NCBI GenBank assembly: GCA_946410085.1 | Contig: CAMJZA010000002.1 | Location: 1-64,000, forward strand | Source: an uncultured Treponema sp. | GTDB taxonomy: Bacteria > Spirochaetota > Spirochaetia > Treponematales > Treponemataceae | Length of the DNA stretch: 64,000 bases | Reading direction: 5' to 3' | The notes under the pieces: model-generated | The model's database searches: none | Told to the model about the DNA's origin: nothing | The model's input: the letters and a program-made list of their open reading frames with translations, nothing else | Shown here: piece after piece, positions 1 to 9,038 of the stretch | How positions within the stretch are numbered: position 1 is the first letter of the stretch | Layout: each line of letters starts with the position of its first letter | Position numbers and translations under genes: made by a program

Positions 1-244
1 GGGTGAAACCTTGCCTGTTTCGGTTTGGCGGAAGAAACACCTCCACGTGCGTGGAGAAAACCTGCCGAGCTGGTCAATCACGTTTACTTCCTTGGAAACA
101 CCTCCACGTGCGTGGAGAAAACTCTTCTCGATGGGTGCCCGTGATTCCCTCGACGGAAACACCTCCACGTGCGTGGAGAAAACTTCCACACAAGAACCTT
201 GCAAGCTCCGGTCGGAGAAACACCTCCACGTGCGTGGAGAAAAC
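1..244 (-). CRISPR. Type I-E CRISPR array, leader-proximal end (continues off the left edge)
   Basis: Four identical 28-nt repeats start at 34, 95, 156 and 217, with an exact 61-nt period. Read on the minus strand the repeat begins GTTTTCTCCACGCACG and ends GGAGGTGTTTC, with an internal CTCCACG/CGTGGAG-type palindrome typical of I-E repeats cut by Cas6e. A 29th position (33, 94, 155, 216) reads T, C, C, T on the minus strand, so the layout is best described as 29-nt repeats with 32-nt spacers. Three spacers are complete (62-93, 123-154, 184-215). Positions 1-32 have the right length for a fourth spacer at the window edge. The array is in the same orientation as the cas genes and lies downstream of cas2. 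Confidence 0.97.
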
Positions 245-362
245 ACCAAGATATCGTGTATAGAGTCGTTACAATACACCATATATAGCGTATCACCCTA
301 TCACTTTTGAAAAGCAAATAGTTTTTTAGATGCCGTATCCTACCTTATAAAGAATGATATGG
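245..362 (-). promoter_or_regulatory. CRISPR leader
   Basis: This AT-rich, non-coding stretch of 118 nt separates the end of cas2 from the first repeat. It sits at the end of the array where I-E leaders occur and where new spacers are added. It is expected to carry the pre-crRNA promoter and the integration-host-type binding site. I see TATATA-like runs (about 280-290) but no promoter good enough to call with confidence. Confidence 0.7.
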
Positions 363-659
363 TCAAGAGCTGGCAATCGCCATAGTTTTTTCTATGATAA
401 GCTGGAGGCCAGAAATCTCACCGATTTCTTTATCTGGATCCCCGCTTCCCCATATCTTATATCCCGGAGCCTTGTTAATCCGTTGGAACACAAGCAGGCC
501 GGATGAAGGGGGACAGGATTTCATCAAATAGTCTATCACGTCATCCGCAACGGAGTCCTTTATGCCTGAGACAAAAATATTTGCCCTCGGCTCAACGAAC
601 CAGAGCTTCATCCGCCCCCGTACGGCAGGGGGCAAATCATTCGCAATCACTACGACCAT
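363..659 (-). CDS. cas2: CRISPR-associated endoribonuclease/integrase subunit Cas2 (type I-E)
   Basis: This 98-residue protein matches the E. coli-type Cas2 pattern: an N-terminal strand MVVVIAND, then PPAVRGRMKLWFVEPRANIFV and a C-terminal strand. It is the structural dimer in the Cas1-Cas2 spacer integrase. Its ATG overlaps the cas1 stop (TGATG), so the two are translationally coupled. It is the last cas gene before the leader. Length and composition are normal for I-E Cas2, which is longer at the C-terminus than the general Cas2 family. Confidence 0.95.
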   Translation of the reverse strand: MVVVIANDLPPAVRGRMKLWFVEPRANIFVSGIKDSVADDVIDYLMKSCPPSSGLLVFQRINKAPGYKIWGSGDPDKEIGEISGLQLIIEKTMAIASS

Positions 660-1519
660 CAGTCTTTCCCCAGCATCTCCTCGATGTCCGGATTGATTTT
701 TTCAAGGAGCCTTGTGTTGATGACCCGATTCCGGAATTCTGTCATCACCTGATACTTGTTGTAAACGCCAGCCATCTCAAAGGTCATCTTGAAAGCCAAA
801 TCAATGCACAGCTCCTCTTTGTACAAATCCGCCAGGTCATACACAAACGGGAGCGGACTTCCAGAATGAATGAACCCTATATGCGGAGAATAACCCATCG
901 CATACACGCATGAAGTGATAATCGCATACAACGCGGCATTGCAGGCTGTCAGGATCTGATTCGTCAAATCGCTCAGCTCCATCTTGCCGGGAACATAGCT
1001 CCGTCCTTTCCATCCCACGCCGTACTGCACGGCCTTTGCCTCATACAGTTGCCTGACGCGGTAGCCTTCCATCCCCATCATTTCCTTCAGCTTTTTTCCG
1101 GCAAGCTCGGCTTCTGGGAAACGGCGGGCATACATCCGCCGGGCAACTTCAAGAGACTTTTTGGAATCGGCGGCAATCTTCATTTGTCTCCGATAATTGC
1201 GGGTATTGGCAGTGGGAGTTTTCCCCACCGCATAAAAAAGCAGGGAATCCTCACCGACCCAGCAGATCGTGCAGTTCGCGGCCGCCATGACTTTCACGGC
1301 CTCATGGGTGAGGCTCGTTCCCGGCCCAAGCAGCACGGTAGCGATTGTCGCAACAGGAAGCCGGACAACATGACCCTCGCTGTCAATCCATTTCACGCTC
1401 GAATCATCAATCTCGAGCCTGCCACGCTCAAGATACAGGAACGGATACCTGTCCTTTATCTGAGGAAGCGTATCATGCGTGACCTGTATCAGAAGCCTTC
1501 CGTGTGACTCCCCAGCCAT
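659..1519 (-). CDS. cas1: CRISPR-associated integrase Cas1 (type I-E)
   Basis: Cas1 is the catalytic subunit that inserts new spacers at the leader end of the array. The 286-residue sequence shows the family hallmarks: GPGTSLTHEAVKVMAAANC in the N-terminal half, a Glu in the helix with GMEGYRVRQLYE, a His in GFIHSGSPLPFVYDLADLYK and an Asp in the same segment. These correspond to the metal-binding Glu/His/Asp triad. The ATG overlaps the cas5e stop by one base (TAATG). The gene is intact and of normal I-E length. Confidence 0.96.
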   Translation of the reverse strand: MAGESHGRLLIQVTHDTLPQIKDRYPFLYLERGRLEIDDSSVKWIDSEGHVVRLPVATIATVLLGPGTSLTHEAVKVMAAANCTICWVGEDSLLFYAVGKTPTANTRNYRRQMKIAADSKKSLEVARRMYARRFPEAELAGKKLKEMMGMEGYRVRQLYEAKAVQYGVGWKGRSYVPGKMELSDLTNQILTACNAALYAIITSCVYAMGYSPHIGFIHSGSPLPFVYDLADLYKEELCIDLAFKMTFEMAGVYNKYQVMTEFRNRVINTRLLEKINPDIEEMLGKD

Positions 1520-2259
1520 TACGGTTCACCATCCGGCATGTTCAGCGGAATTTTCGTGACGCGCCTGTCCTGATATTTCTTGACCCTGCCAAACTGAACG
1601 GGCACATCGTTGAGCGTGAAAGCATCCCCGTCCTCAGACTCGCCGTCAACCACGCGGAAATCCGCAATCAGCTTTCGTGACTCATGGGACAGGGCCTTCT
1701 GCATCGCAGCCGTTTCCGCATCGGATTCCGTCCCGAAAGTTCCCTGATATACAAAGTCGCTTGGCACACAGCACCTCCGTCCAAGGGAAAGGGGCCACAC
1801 AGGATTTTGCAGTGCTCCGGCACACGCATCCGCAATATCGGCGGGAATCTCAAAGATGACGGCAAAAACGGCATCCTGCAGGTAGTAGCGGTGAGTCATC
1901 TTTGTGCCAGAAATTTTACCGTCAGCAGTTTTTGAAAAGCCACCATTACATTTTCTTGGAATCATATTGCTTTCCCGCTTGTCCTTGTCATCATACCCCG
2001 CGCCAATCATCTGAAAGTCGTGCAGGACAAGAGGCCGGGCCCTGTCCTTGTCGCGGAACGCTATCACGGTCTGACGCAAGCCCGCAAAACGCGCCAAAAG
2101 CTCCCTCTGCTCGCCGCCGGCACCGAGCGCGCACAGAAGAAGTCCGAGCACCCCGGATTTTGTCGGAAAATCCAGTGTGTCGCGCCGTCCGAATTTTGAA
2201 TCGAAACCCCATGACTGGAGGGGAGCCTCCAGCCACAGGAGCAAGAACTTGGTTTCCAT
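1519..2259 (-). CDS. cas5e: Cascade subunit Cas5e (CasD)
   Basis: Cas5e binds the 5' handle of the crRNA in the Cascade surveillance complex. The 246-residue protein begins METKFLLLWLEAPLQSWG and continues with FGRRDTLDFPTKSGVLGLL, both typical of the Cas5 RAMP N-terminal fold in type I-E. It follows cas7e after three bases and overlaps cas1 by one base, so it belongs to one polycistronic unit. No truncation is visible. Confidence 0.95.
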   Translation of the reverse strand: METKFLLLWLEAPLQSWGFDSKFGRRDTLDFPTKSGVLGLLLCALGAGGEQRELLARFAGLRQTVIAFRDKDRARPLVLHDFQMIGAGYDDKDKRESNMIPRKCNGGFSKTADGKISGTKMTHRYYLQDAVFAVIFEIPADIADACAGALQNPVWPLSLGRRCCVPSDFVYQGTFGTESDAETAAMQKALSHESRKLIADFRVVDGESEDGDAFTLNDVPVQFGRVKKYQDRRVTKIPLNMPDGEP

Positions 2260-2262
2260 CCG

Positions 2263-3450
2263 CTAGGCCTTCACCGCGCTTTTTACGCCTTCAATCAGAT
2301 GGTCAATGCTGAAATCCTCGTTGATACCAAACTCAAATTCTTTGATTTTCCCGAACAGGCTGCCGGAAAGTTTTTCTTTTTTAGCAAGCTGATTCTTCAC
2401 TTCCTCAATGCTGGGCTGCAGGTAACCGCCGTCCCGGGCCTTTACCGGAGTCTCAAAAGAAAGCTGCACCCCTTGCCCCTCTCTGACGAGCACTTTGGCA
2501 TAATCCCAGGTGCAGAATCCTGCCTGAGAAGTCTGCCTGGCACTGGGAACGGCAATGTAGAGGGCCTTGATAAAGGCTTCTATTGCCTGGGGAAAAAACT
2601 CATCATTGTTCCCCATTGTCTCATACAGCTGTCCCAAATCAAGGGTGATGTAGCGGTAATAAGTCGCGGCGTTAAACTCAAGCGTTCCAATGTGGGCTGA
2701 TTCCTGGGCCTCTGAAAAATCATCGAGGGCCGTGAAAAACTCAATCTGGTTGGTCACTTTGTGGGTAGAGATGGCATGGCTGAACGAAGCGGCGGCCTCA
2801 ACATCCAGAGAAGAAGCCTGCGCAATCATGCGGCCGAACAGCGCGATGTCAAGGCCGTCAAGCTCATCAGTGAGAGCAAACTGGGGTTTTCCTATCAGTT
2901 CTTCAATTTTTTTTACCCGTTTATCCTTGTTTTTGTTTTCTCCGGCTTTTTTTGTTTTTTCCTTTTTTTTCTCAGAAAGAGGAAAGACTCTTTCATAATC
3001 AAAAGCATTATTTTTAAACTCGTTAGCCAAAGCTTCTATCTCTTTCTGCCCCATAAAAATCAGGGTGTCGGATTTTGAGTCCTCAGAATCATCGGAAGAA
3101 GGAGCATCTGACTCATCAAACTTCTTCCGTGCTTCCTTGCTGAAAATGGATTCTACGGAAAGCCCGCACTTTCTCGCAGATATATCATCCGCGCCAAGTT
3201 TCTTGCAGGCATCTCCTATCAGGTTCCCAATGAGCTTTGTTCGTTTGGCAAGCTGCACGCCCCCGACATCCTGCATCGCCATCCGCACCGCTCTCTTCCA
3301 GCACTGGCTTGAGACGCGGGCACGGGTCACGCCGCCGACAACGGCAGTCTTTGGTGCGCCGACATCGTCGCGGTTCAGGCAGGTCACCGGAAATGACTGC
3401 AAGATGTGGAATTCGATTCTCTTATTTGTGTACTTGTTCTTCTCTTTCAT
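2263..3450 (-). CDS. cas7e: Cascade backbone subunit Cas7e (CasC)
   Basis: Cas7e forms the crRNA-binding backbone of Cascade. The N-terminal block FHILQSFPVTCLNRDDVGAP followed by GGVTRARVSSQCWKRAVR is diagnostic for type I-E Cas7. At 395 residues it is somewhat longer than usual. Extra length comes from a charged insert around residues 110-185, with a Ser/Asp-rich segment and a Lys/Glu-rich segment (KKKEKTKKAGENKNKDKR). The ATG is preceded by an AGGAG site, 39 nt after cas6e. The insert region is AT-rich compared with the rest of the gene. Confidence 0.95.
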   Translation of the reverse strand: MKEKNKYTNKRIEFHILQSFPVTCLNRDDVGAPKTAVVGGVTRARVSSQCWKRAVRMAMQDVGGVQLAKRTKLIGNLIGDACKKLGADDISARKCGLSVESIFSKEARKKFDESDAPSSDDSEDSKSDTLIFMGQKEIEALANEFKNNAFDYERVFPLSEKKKEKTKKAGENKNKDKRVKKIEELIGKPQFALTDELDGLDIALFGRMIAQASSLDVEAAASFSHAISTHKVTNQIEFFTALDDFSEAQESAHIGTLEFNAATYYRYITLDLGQLYETMGNNDEFFPQAIEAFIKALYIAVPSARQTSQAGFCTWDYAKVLVREGQGVQLSFETPVKARDGGYLQPSIEEVKNQLAKKEKLSGSLFGKIKEFEFGINEDFSIDHLIEGVKSAVKA

Positions 3451-3489
3451 AATTCTATCTCCTACAAAAAAATTTCGCTTACGTTAGCA

Positions 3490-4104
3490 TTACATAAGGT
3501 CGTTTTGAAGTGGCATGACCTGCAGGAGGCCAAAGCCGAACGCCTTTCCCTTGCCTATTCCCTCTTTCACGGACTTTTTGAACTGCTCCCGGTCGGTCAC
3601 CTTCATTCTTCCGGTAAAGACAGCCTTTGCAAGCGTGACCGGCTTTCCGTCCTTGTTGAACTGCACGATGTTCGTATCGCCTACGGCAAGAGACCCCGGA
3701 ATCACCTCAAAGCCGTAAGACGAAGCCTTTGCCTTAAACCATTCCGCAAGGGCATCCCTTCCCTTTACGGGTACAATCTTCCCCGTTTCCTTTGAGCGCT
3801 TAACGGGGTTTATCTGCACGTCAAAACCGTAATAGTCGGCTTCAAGAAAGGCCTCGGGTATATCCCGGATCTCCGTCTCGGCAAAGTCACAGGATTGCGG
3901 GGCATCCTCGGAAAAAATCAGGATTCGCTTCTCCTCCGCGTCCGCATCCAGAACGCGATACAGGAAGTCCCGGGTCACGCCTTCTTTCTTTGGGAACAGG
4001 TCGTATATCTTTTTATGAAGCGAATAGGCATCGAAGAAGTCCTTGTTCTGCCTGCGAAGCTCCATGTACTGCTTTTTTGAGATTCGCAAAAGGGTCGCTT
4101 TCAT
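3490..4104 (-). CDS. cas6e: CRISPR pre-crRNA endoribonuclease Cas6e (CasE)
   Basis: Cas6e cleaves the repeat hairpin of pre-crRNA and stays bound in Cascade. I start it at 4104 rather than 4164 because that ATG overlaps the cse2 stop (ATGA) and has GGGAGG just upstream. This gives 204 residues. The catalytic-type His is visible at about residue 30 in YSLHKKIYDLFP, and the C-terminus has the Gly-rich RAMP loop GIGKGKAFGFGLLQV. Its position between cse2 and cas7e differs from the E. coli order, where cas6e follows cas5. Confidence 0.94.
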   Translation of the reverse strand: MKATLLRISKKQYMELRRQNKDFFDAYSLHKKIYDLFPKKEGVTRDFLYRVLDADAEEKRILIFSEDAPQSCDFAETEIRDIPEAFLEADYYGFDVQINPVKRSKETGKIVPVKGRDALAEWFKAKASSYGFEVIPGSLAVGDTNIVQFNKDGKPVTLAKAVFTGRMKVTDREQFKKSVKEGIGKGKAFGFGLLQVMPLQNDLM

Positions 4105-4616
4105 GCATTTTCCTCCCCAGCATTTTCCGCATCGGCTGAAGTTCCGTAAAACTGCTGCGCCCACTTTGACTTGACTCTCTCCCCGTCACCAAAATAGCGC
4201 AGGTCATCCAGCAGGGACTGATAGCTGACAGCAACGTTCTTACCGGTGATGAACTGCAGGACAGGCCGCAAAACCGAGCAAAGCTCCGGCACGTCAGAAC
4301 AGGCAAGAATCCGTCGGAGCTTTGAGCGGGCAGGATCACTTTCCCTGTTCCACTCATATGCCGCACACAAAGCCGCTCCCAGTCCAAGAGATCCGTCGCT
4401 TTCACGCCCGCTCTTTGCAATGGCGGCAAGAACCAATGCGTAAGGAAGCCGTTCCCAGTTTCTGTCCAGATGAACACCGTAATCCGCCAGGTATTCCCAG
4501 CACTGGTACTCCGTAGCGGGATTGTCCGCCCGCTTAAGGGCAGCCCGGAAAGCGGAGTCGTTTTTAAGCCTCTCAAATACGCGTTTCGCGAGCGTTTCCT
4601 TTTGCTCAGATTCCAT
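4101..4616 (-). CDS. cse2: Cascade small subunit Cse2 (CasB)
   Basis: Cse2 forms the dimeric small subunit of type I-E Cascade and stabilises the R-loop. The 171-residue helical, Arg/Lys-rich protein contains segments typical of the family, such as RADNPATEYQCWEYLADYG and a C-terminal LLDDLRYFGDGERVKSKWAQ. The start abuts the cas8e stop directly (TAG then ATG). Position and length support the call more than individual residues, since Cse2 is poorly conserved. Confidence 0.9.
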   Translation of the reverse strand: MESEQKETLAKRVFERLKNDSAFRAALKRADNPATEYQCWEYLADYGVHLDRNWERLPYALVLAAIAKSGRESDGSLGLGAALCAAYEWNRESDPARSKLRRILACSDVPELCSVLRPVLQFITGKNVAVSYQSLLDDLRYFGDGERVKSKWAQQFYGTSADAENAGEENA

Positions 4617-6194
4617 CTATCTCTCCTCCTTCACGTTTTTTATCCCCGGTCTGTTCTTTGCCCATGCCTCCATCTGCCTTGCGGTATCCTTGGGGCAGTT
4701 CGCGTCATAAATCCTGTTGACAAAAGACCAGAATTTCCGGTACAATGGCTGAAGGCCTTCCTGCGCATCCGGACCGGAACATATATCGACCACATGTTGG
4801 AATTCATGCTCGCAGAGTTGCCAGAATTCCTGTTTGGGTACACCAAGTCTCTCTTCTATAATTGTCTGTCTTGATTTTCCGTCGCTGTTCTTCTTATTGC
4901 TAAGCTCCTTCAAGTATCTTTCGATAGAATCTCCCATTTCTTTCTCACATTCATTCATTTCATGCATTGTGTCCAGCAAACTGGTAAAAAAATTCGCATC
5001 ATACGTATCCATGTACACAGATTTTGGGAGCTTGACCTCTGACTCAACATAATCATTATTTTCCTTTATCTTCATTCCGAAGTTATCGCTTCCTACATCA
5101 AGGCCTCCTGACCAAATGAAGAAAGCATCCTTAGTTTTCATGGAAAGAAACTTGTTCAATGCGATTCGCATACCGATGTTCTGAAAATCAGCTTCATCCA
5201 TTTTCTTTGCCAGCAAAGAAGTCAATAATCGCCACGGACGTTTTGAAACGTCAGAGGCAAGATATTTTATTTCGCTATTATCATCCAGCTTCCAAGAGAT
5301 ACTTAAATCTATCCATGAAGATCCATCCTGAAGCTTCTTTTTATCAGCTTTTGACCGATGGTATACAATACCTTCCGTAAAAAAGATTCCCTTCTCGGTA
5401 AAATACAGGAATCTGCTCATAGGAACCAAGTGCCCAAGCAAAGTTTCTTTTGATTCCCGTGCAATGTCATCATCCTCCGACTTCGGCATATTCTCCCAAA
5501 AAGGAGTTCCCAAGGATAAGACAACATTAGAAGCCTTTATATCGGTATGTGACAGTAAATTTAGATAAACAGATTCTACAATTGAATCAAGAAGTATGTA
5601 ACTGTGCAAAAACTTATTGAATCCTAAACCGGGACCAGGATTCGCTGTAGGACTCTTTTGAGGTAAGTTTTCCTTGATTTTTATTTTATTGTTCACTTGT
5701 TTTCCCCTTAGGGCAAAACTTTGAACTGTTATCAAATAGAGAGCAACCCTATTTGGTTCATACGTAATATCTTCGGAATCATATTCCGAAATAACAGTAT
5801 TGTTGTCAGCCCACAAGTCAGGGAAAAATCCATTTCCCACTGTAACAGGAACAAGCTTTTTCTCATCAGAACAATATTGCTTATCTGCAATCTCCGGCAT
5901 CTGCAGGAACGGCCGTTCCCCGTAGAGCCAGAAGCAGTCCCGGTGGCTGTCAAGGTAGTCCAGCACGGCTTTTCTCATGCCGTCGCAGCCAAGGGCCTTC
6001 CATCCGTCCTCGTCTTCCGGCGTGCACGCAGTTTGGGCTATAGCCAGCAGCAGCTTGAACACGGCTATTTTCTCTATGGGATTCCCGCCAAGGGCGGTAA
6101 GGCCTGCATCCGTGAAAATCCGCCTCACCCCAACCTTTCCTTCCCCAACGACAGGAATCCACTGCTCGTCGAGCAGGTTATATCTGTTTTCCAT
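4617..6194 (-). CDS. cas8e: Cascade large subunit Cas8e (Cse1/CasA)
   Basis: Cas8e recognises the PAM and recruits Cas3. The 525-residue protein opens with NRYNLLDEQWIPVV, the usual Cse1 N-terminus. It is followed by IEKIAVFKLLLAIAQTACTP and by the conserved FWLYGERPFLQMPE segment. The start codon has a strong GGGAGGG site and overlaps the cas3 end by 17 nt. Bases about 4780-5890 are visibly more AT-rich than the flanks and the rest of the operon, which suggests allele exchange or a separately acquired segment in the middle of the gene. Confidence 0.93.
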   Translation of the reverse strand: MENRYNLLDEQWIPVVGEGKVGVRRIFTDAGLTALGGNPIEKIAVFKLLLAIAQTACTPEDEDGWKALGCDGMRKAVLDYLDSHRDCFWLYGERPFLQMPEIADKQYCSDEKKLVPVTVGNGFFPDLWADNNTVISEYDSEDITYEPNRVALYLITVQSFALRGKQVNNKIKIKENLPQKSPTANPGPGLGFNKFLHSYILLDSIVESVYLNLLSHTDIKASNVVLSLGTPFWENMPKSEDDDIARESKETLLGHLVPMSRFLYFTEKGIFFTEGIVYHRSKADKKKLQDGSSWIDLSISWKLDDNSEIKYLASDVSKRPWRLLTSLLAKKMDEADFQNIGMRIALNKFLSMKTKDAFFIWSGGLDVGSDNFGMKIKENNDYVESEVKLPKSVYMDTYDANFFTSLLDTMHEMNECEKEMGDSIERYLKELSNKKNSDGKSRQTIIEERLGVPKQEFWQLCEHEFQHVVDICSGPDAQEGLQPLYRKFWSFVNRIYDANCPKDTARQMEAWAKNRPGIKNVKEER

Positions 6195-8892
6195 GAATAC
6201 CCTCCCTTCTTACCTGATAGCCGAGCAGCAGGTTATAATAAAAGCGGCTTCTGCTCCCGTCATCGTTCTCACCGCCGCACGGAAGCTTTTGCATCGTATA
6301 CAGCATGGAATCGTCTCCCACAATCGCGCATCGCAGCGGATGCTCATCGTCATCACGTCCAGTATACAGGTAATCCGAGAACACCTCAATACTTTTTTCA
6401 TATTCGGGGGCATGCTTCACAGCGACGTTCACGCAATGTTCCGACAGGGTCTTGCTTATTTTCATGCGCTCCCGTTCAGGAATATCACGGCTTGTTCCGG
6501 GAATAAGTATGGATGCCCCTGAACAAAAGCGCAGTCTATGACCATCACCATCCTTCTCAAAGGATCTGAGCAAAAGGACCGAGACGCTCTCCTGCTCCGC
6601 ATAACGGGTCTGTACCTGTGACTCGGTTTTCGTATTGTCAAACGCAATCTCCTTTGACCGGGTGAGTCTGGCAAAGCCTTCGAGCCTCTTTTTCTTATTT
6701 TCCATCTCTTCTTTGTATGATTTCCACAGGCCTCTTTCCTCTCGATCAGAATACGTGTCCTCCAGCAGCCGGCGGATGTCACCCGGCAATGAGACTGAGC
6801 GGAGATCTTTCCACTGCTCGCAGGTCCGGCACAAAACATACTCGCTGTAGACGGCCCCGCTCGCGCCGAAGACATTCTTTTCATTGCAGACGGACTCAAA
6901 GCGTGGTGCGATGATCATGCAGGCACATTCCGAACCGGAAGGACGTACAGAAGCGTTGGAGGCATGCCTCCACAAGCGGCCCATGCGCTGCAGCAGCATA
7001 TCCGTCGGGCAGACAGCCGTCAGCAGGAAGTCCGCGTCTATGTCGAGCGACTGCTCCAGGACCTGCGTTCCCACAAGAATCCGTCCCTTTTCGCTGCGGC
7101 GGGCCTTACCGTCAGAGCCATACATCCCCACCCAATACGCCTCATTCTCTGACCTGCGGGCCTTCTCATAGCGGGAGTGCACAAGACCGCATTCTACGTC
7201 CGTACCGCATCTTCCGGCGATAAGCTTGAAAACATCCTGCGCGTCCTGCACCGTATTTTCAATCCACAGGACCTGCTGGCCGGCAAAAGCCTTATCCAGC
7301 GCCGTCTCGCAGGCCACCCCGCGGTCATCGCAAAAGCTGACGGTGACAGTATTCCCTTGCCCGGTCTCGCAGGCCGTTTCCTGCAGGGAGCCGCTTTGTA
7401 TGAGGTCTGTCCGGCAGGAGTCCTCCGAATCCACCACGGAAGAAGCCTGGGCCGTCACCAGAGGATAGGACTTATTAAGGTCCAGCCCGGCAGGAAGCCG
7501 CAGGATTCCTGCCTTCTGCCGTGCGGTGAGCGTCGCACTGAGCAGGATGACGGTACATGCGCTCTTCCTAAGGCTTTCAACGAGCGCATTGAGGAGCGTT
7601 CCGGTATAGGCATCATAACTGTGGATTTCATCAAGAATGACGACTTTCCCCGCAAGTCCGAACGAGCGCACCATGCCATGCTTCACGTCCATCACGGACA
7701 TCAGGGCTTGGTCAACGGTTCCCACCGCGAACGGGGCGAGGATACCGCGTTTTTTTGCGTCAAACCAGCTTTTTCCCATGCCGCCATCCTCACCGAACGT
7801 CCGTTCCATCCAGGCAGATCCATGAAGCAGGCGGAGAGAATCATCCGTTGTCTGAGAAGAAAGAATTTTTTCAAGGAAGACCTCAACCCGCCCATATATC
7901 CTGTTTGACGTGAGCTGCGTCGGCAACGCAAAATAAAGCCCGGTCGCAAGTCCCCGGCTCAAAACCCGGTAAGCCGCATACAAGGCCGCCTCCGTCTTTC
8001 CCAATCCCATGGGTGCCTCAAGCACATACACGCCGGGACCGTTCACCGACTCAAAGAACGATTTCTGTACGTCCCGGGGAGCAAAGCCGAATATGTCCTT
8101 GAACGACAGCCCCTGCCTCACGGAAAGCCTGTGGAATCCGGCATCACGGACGGCCCTGTCCGCCATCGTGATGATTTCGTCCCGCCCAGGCCTGTCCGAC
8201 TCCTTCAGGCCCGCGAAATACCCGCCCGAAGCTATCCAGTCCGAGACAATGACCAGCCCGCCAAGGACACAGGCCTCATCCCAGCTCTGCACGTCCTGCC
8301 AGGCCGCCGCTCCATCACTGAATTCGGATTCCAGATTCTCCAAGAGCGCATGCCTTGCCTGAGTCCAGCCGGTTCCGCCGTACCGTTCTTCTGGATAGGC
8401 AATGGAATCCCCCGGCCTGAATCCATGATGCATGCCTTCAATCAGCGCAATATACTTCTTTAAGTGCGTACGGGCAGCCGCAAGCGAAATCTGCGTCACC
8501 TTCGCATGGAAGGAACAGCCTTTCCGCTTCGCGTTTGCAGAATTTGCCCCGATGCCCGAAAGCCGCGACAAGGCCATACAGACCTTGCCGTCTGAGCCGG
8601 GAGAGCAGGCCTCATAAATCATTCTCTGAAAATCAGGATTTATCTTACCTATGTCGTGGACTGCGGCTGCAAGCGGGGAGCTTCTGACAAACAGGATTCT
8701 GCGGAGTTTTTCGGGGATACGCAAAATGATAGAGGAGGCAACGTAACCCGTTATGCGGCAATGGGTTTCGACATCAAGCCCCGGTAGCTTTTCGTCGCCC
8801 GCCCCCTGAACAGTCTTGCTCAAAAAGACAAAATCAGACAGGTCAACGTCCCAGTCTTTGCACGTTTCAGCTCGTTTTGATGGCCTCAGCAT
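6178..8892 (-). CDS. cas3: CRISPR-associated helicase/nuclease Cas3 (type I-E)
   Basis: Cas3 is the HD nuclease-helicase recruited by Cascade to degrade target DNA. The HD domain shows an early His (DVETHCRITG) and AAAVHDIGK. Helicase motifs follow: APMGLGKTEAAL (Walker A), ILDEIHSYDAY (DExH box), LLSATLT and QRMGRLWRH (motif VI). The ORF track opens at 8958, but that start lies inside the tRNA-Arg gene. I prefer ATG 8892, which has CGGAG at good spacing and gives 904 residues. ATG 8934 would overlap the tRNA acceptor stem. No promoter or terminator is visible between the tRNA and cas3. Confidence 0.95.
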   Translation of the reverse strand: MLRPSKRAETCKDWDVDLSDFVFLSKTVQGAGDEKLPGLDVETHCRITGYVASSIILRIPEKLRRILFVRSSPLAAAVHDIGKINPDFQRMIYEACSPGSDGKVCMALSRLSGIGANSANAKRKGCSFHAKVTQISLAAARTHLKKYIALIEGMHHGFRPGDSIAYPEERYGGTGWTQARHALLENLESEFSDGAAAWQDVQSWDEACVLGGLVIVSDWIASGGYFAGLKESDRPGRDEIITMADRAVRDAGFHRLSVRQGLSFKDIFGFAPRDVQKSFFESVNGPGVYVLEAPMGLGKTEAALYAAYRVLSRGLATGLYFALPTQLTSNRIYGRVEVFLEKILSSQTTDDSLRLLHGSAWMERTFGEDGGMGKSWFDAKKRGILAPFAVGTVDQALMSVMDVKHGMVRSFGLAGKVVILDEIHSYDAYTGTLLNALVESLRKSACTVILLSATLTARQKAGILRLPAGLDLNKSYPLVTAQASSVVDSEDSCRTDLIQSGSLQETACETGQGNTVTVSFCDDRGVACETALDKAFAGQQVLWIENTVQDAQDVFKLIAGRCGTDVECGLVHSRYEKARRSENEAYWVGMYGSDGKARRSEKGRILVGTQVLEQSLDIDADFLLTAVCPTDMLLQRMGRLWRHASNASVRPSGSECACMIIAPRFESVCNEKNVFGASGAVYSEYVLCRTCEQWKDLRSVSLPGDIRRLLEDTYSDREERGLWKSYKEEMENKKKRLEGFARLTRSKEIAFDNTKTESQVQTRYAEQESVSVLLLRSFEKDGDGHRLRFCSGASILIPGTSRDIPERERMKISKTLSEHCVNVAVKHAPEYEKSIEVFSDYLYTGRDDDEHPLRCAIVGDDSMLYTMQKLPCGGENDDGSRSRFYYNLLLGYQVRREGIHGKQI

Positions 8893-8926
8893 TTCCGCTC
8901 CGGATTGCTGTATGAAAATTCCCGAT

Positions 8927-9000
<74 letters not shown>

Positions 9001-9009
9001 ATACTGACT

Positions 9010-9038
9010 ACAGTACTACAAAACGGCCTTTTATTCAA
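9010..9038 (-). promoter_or_regulatory. Sigma70-type promoter for tRNA-Arg (and possibly the cas operon)
   Basis: On the minus strand TTGAAT (9033-9038) and TACTGT (9010-9015) are 17 nt apart. The predicted start is near 9003, just upstream of tRNA base 1 at 9000. Because nothing resembling a terminator or second promoter separates the tRNA from cas3, this promoter may also feed the cas genes. Confidence 0.6.

Noticed and set aside
3-317. ORFs of 77-99 aa across the CRISPR array and leader
   Set aside because: They contain the repeated peptides TSTCVEKT and HLHVRGEN produced by the 61-nt repeat period, which is a reading artefact of the array.
245-362. A second small gene between cas2 and the array
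   Set aside because: No frame with a start and SD of useful length; AT-rich composition and position fit a leader.
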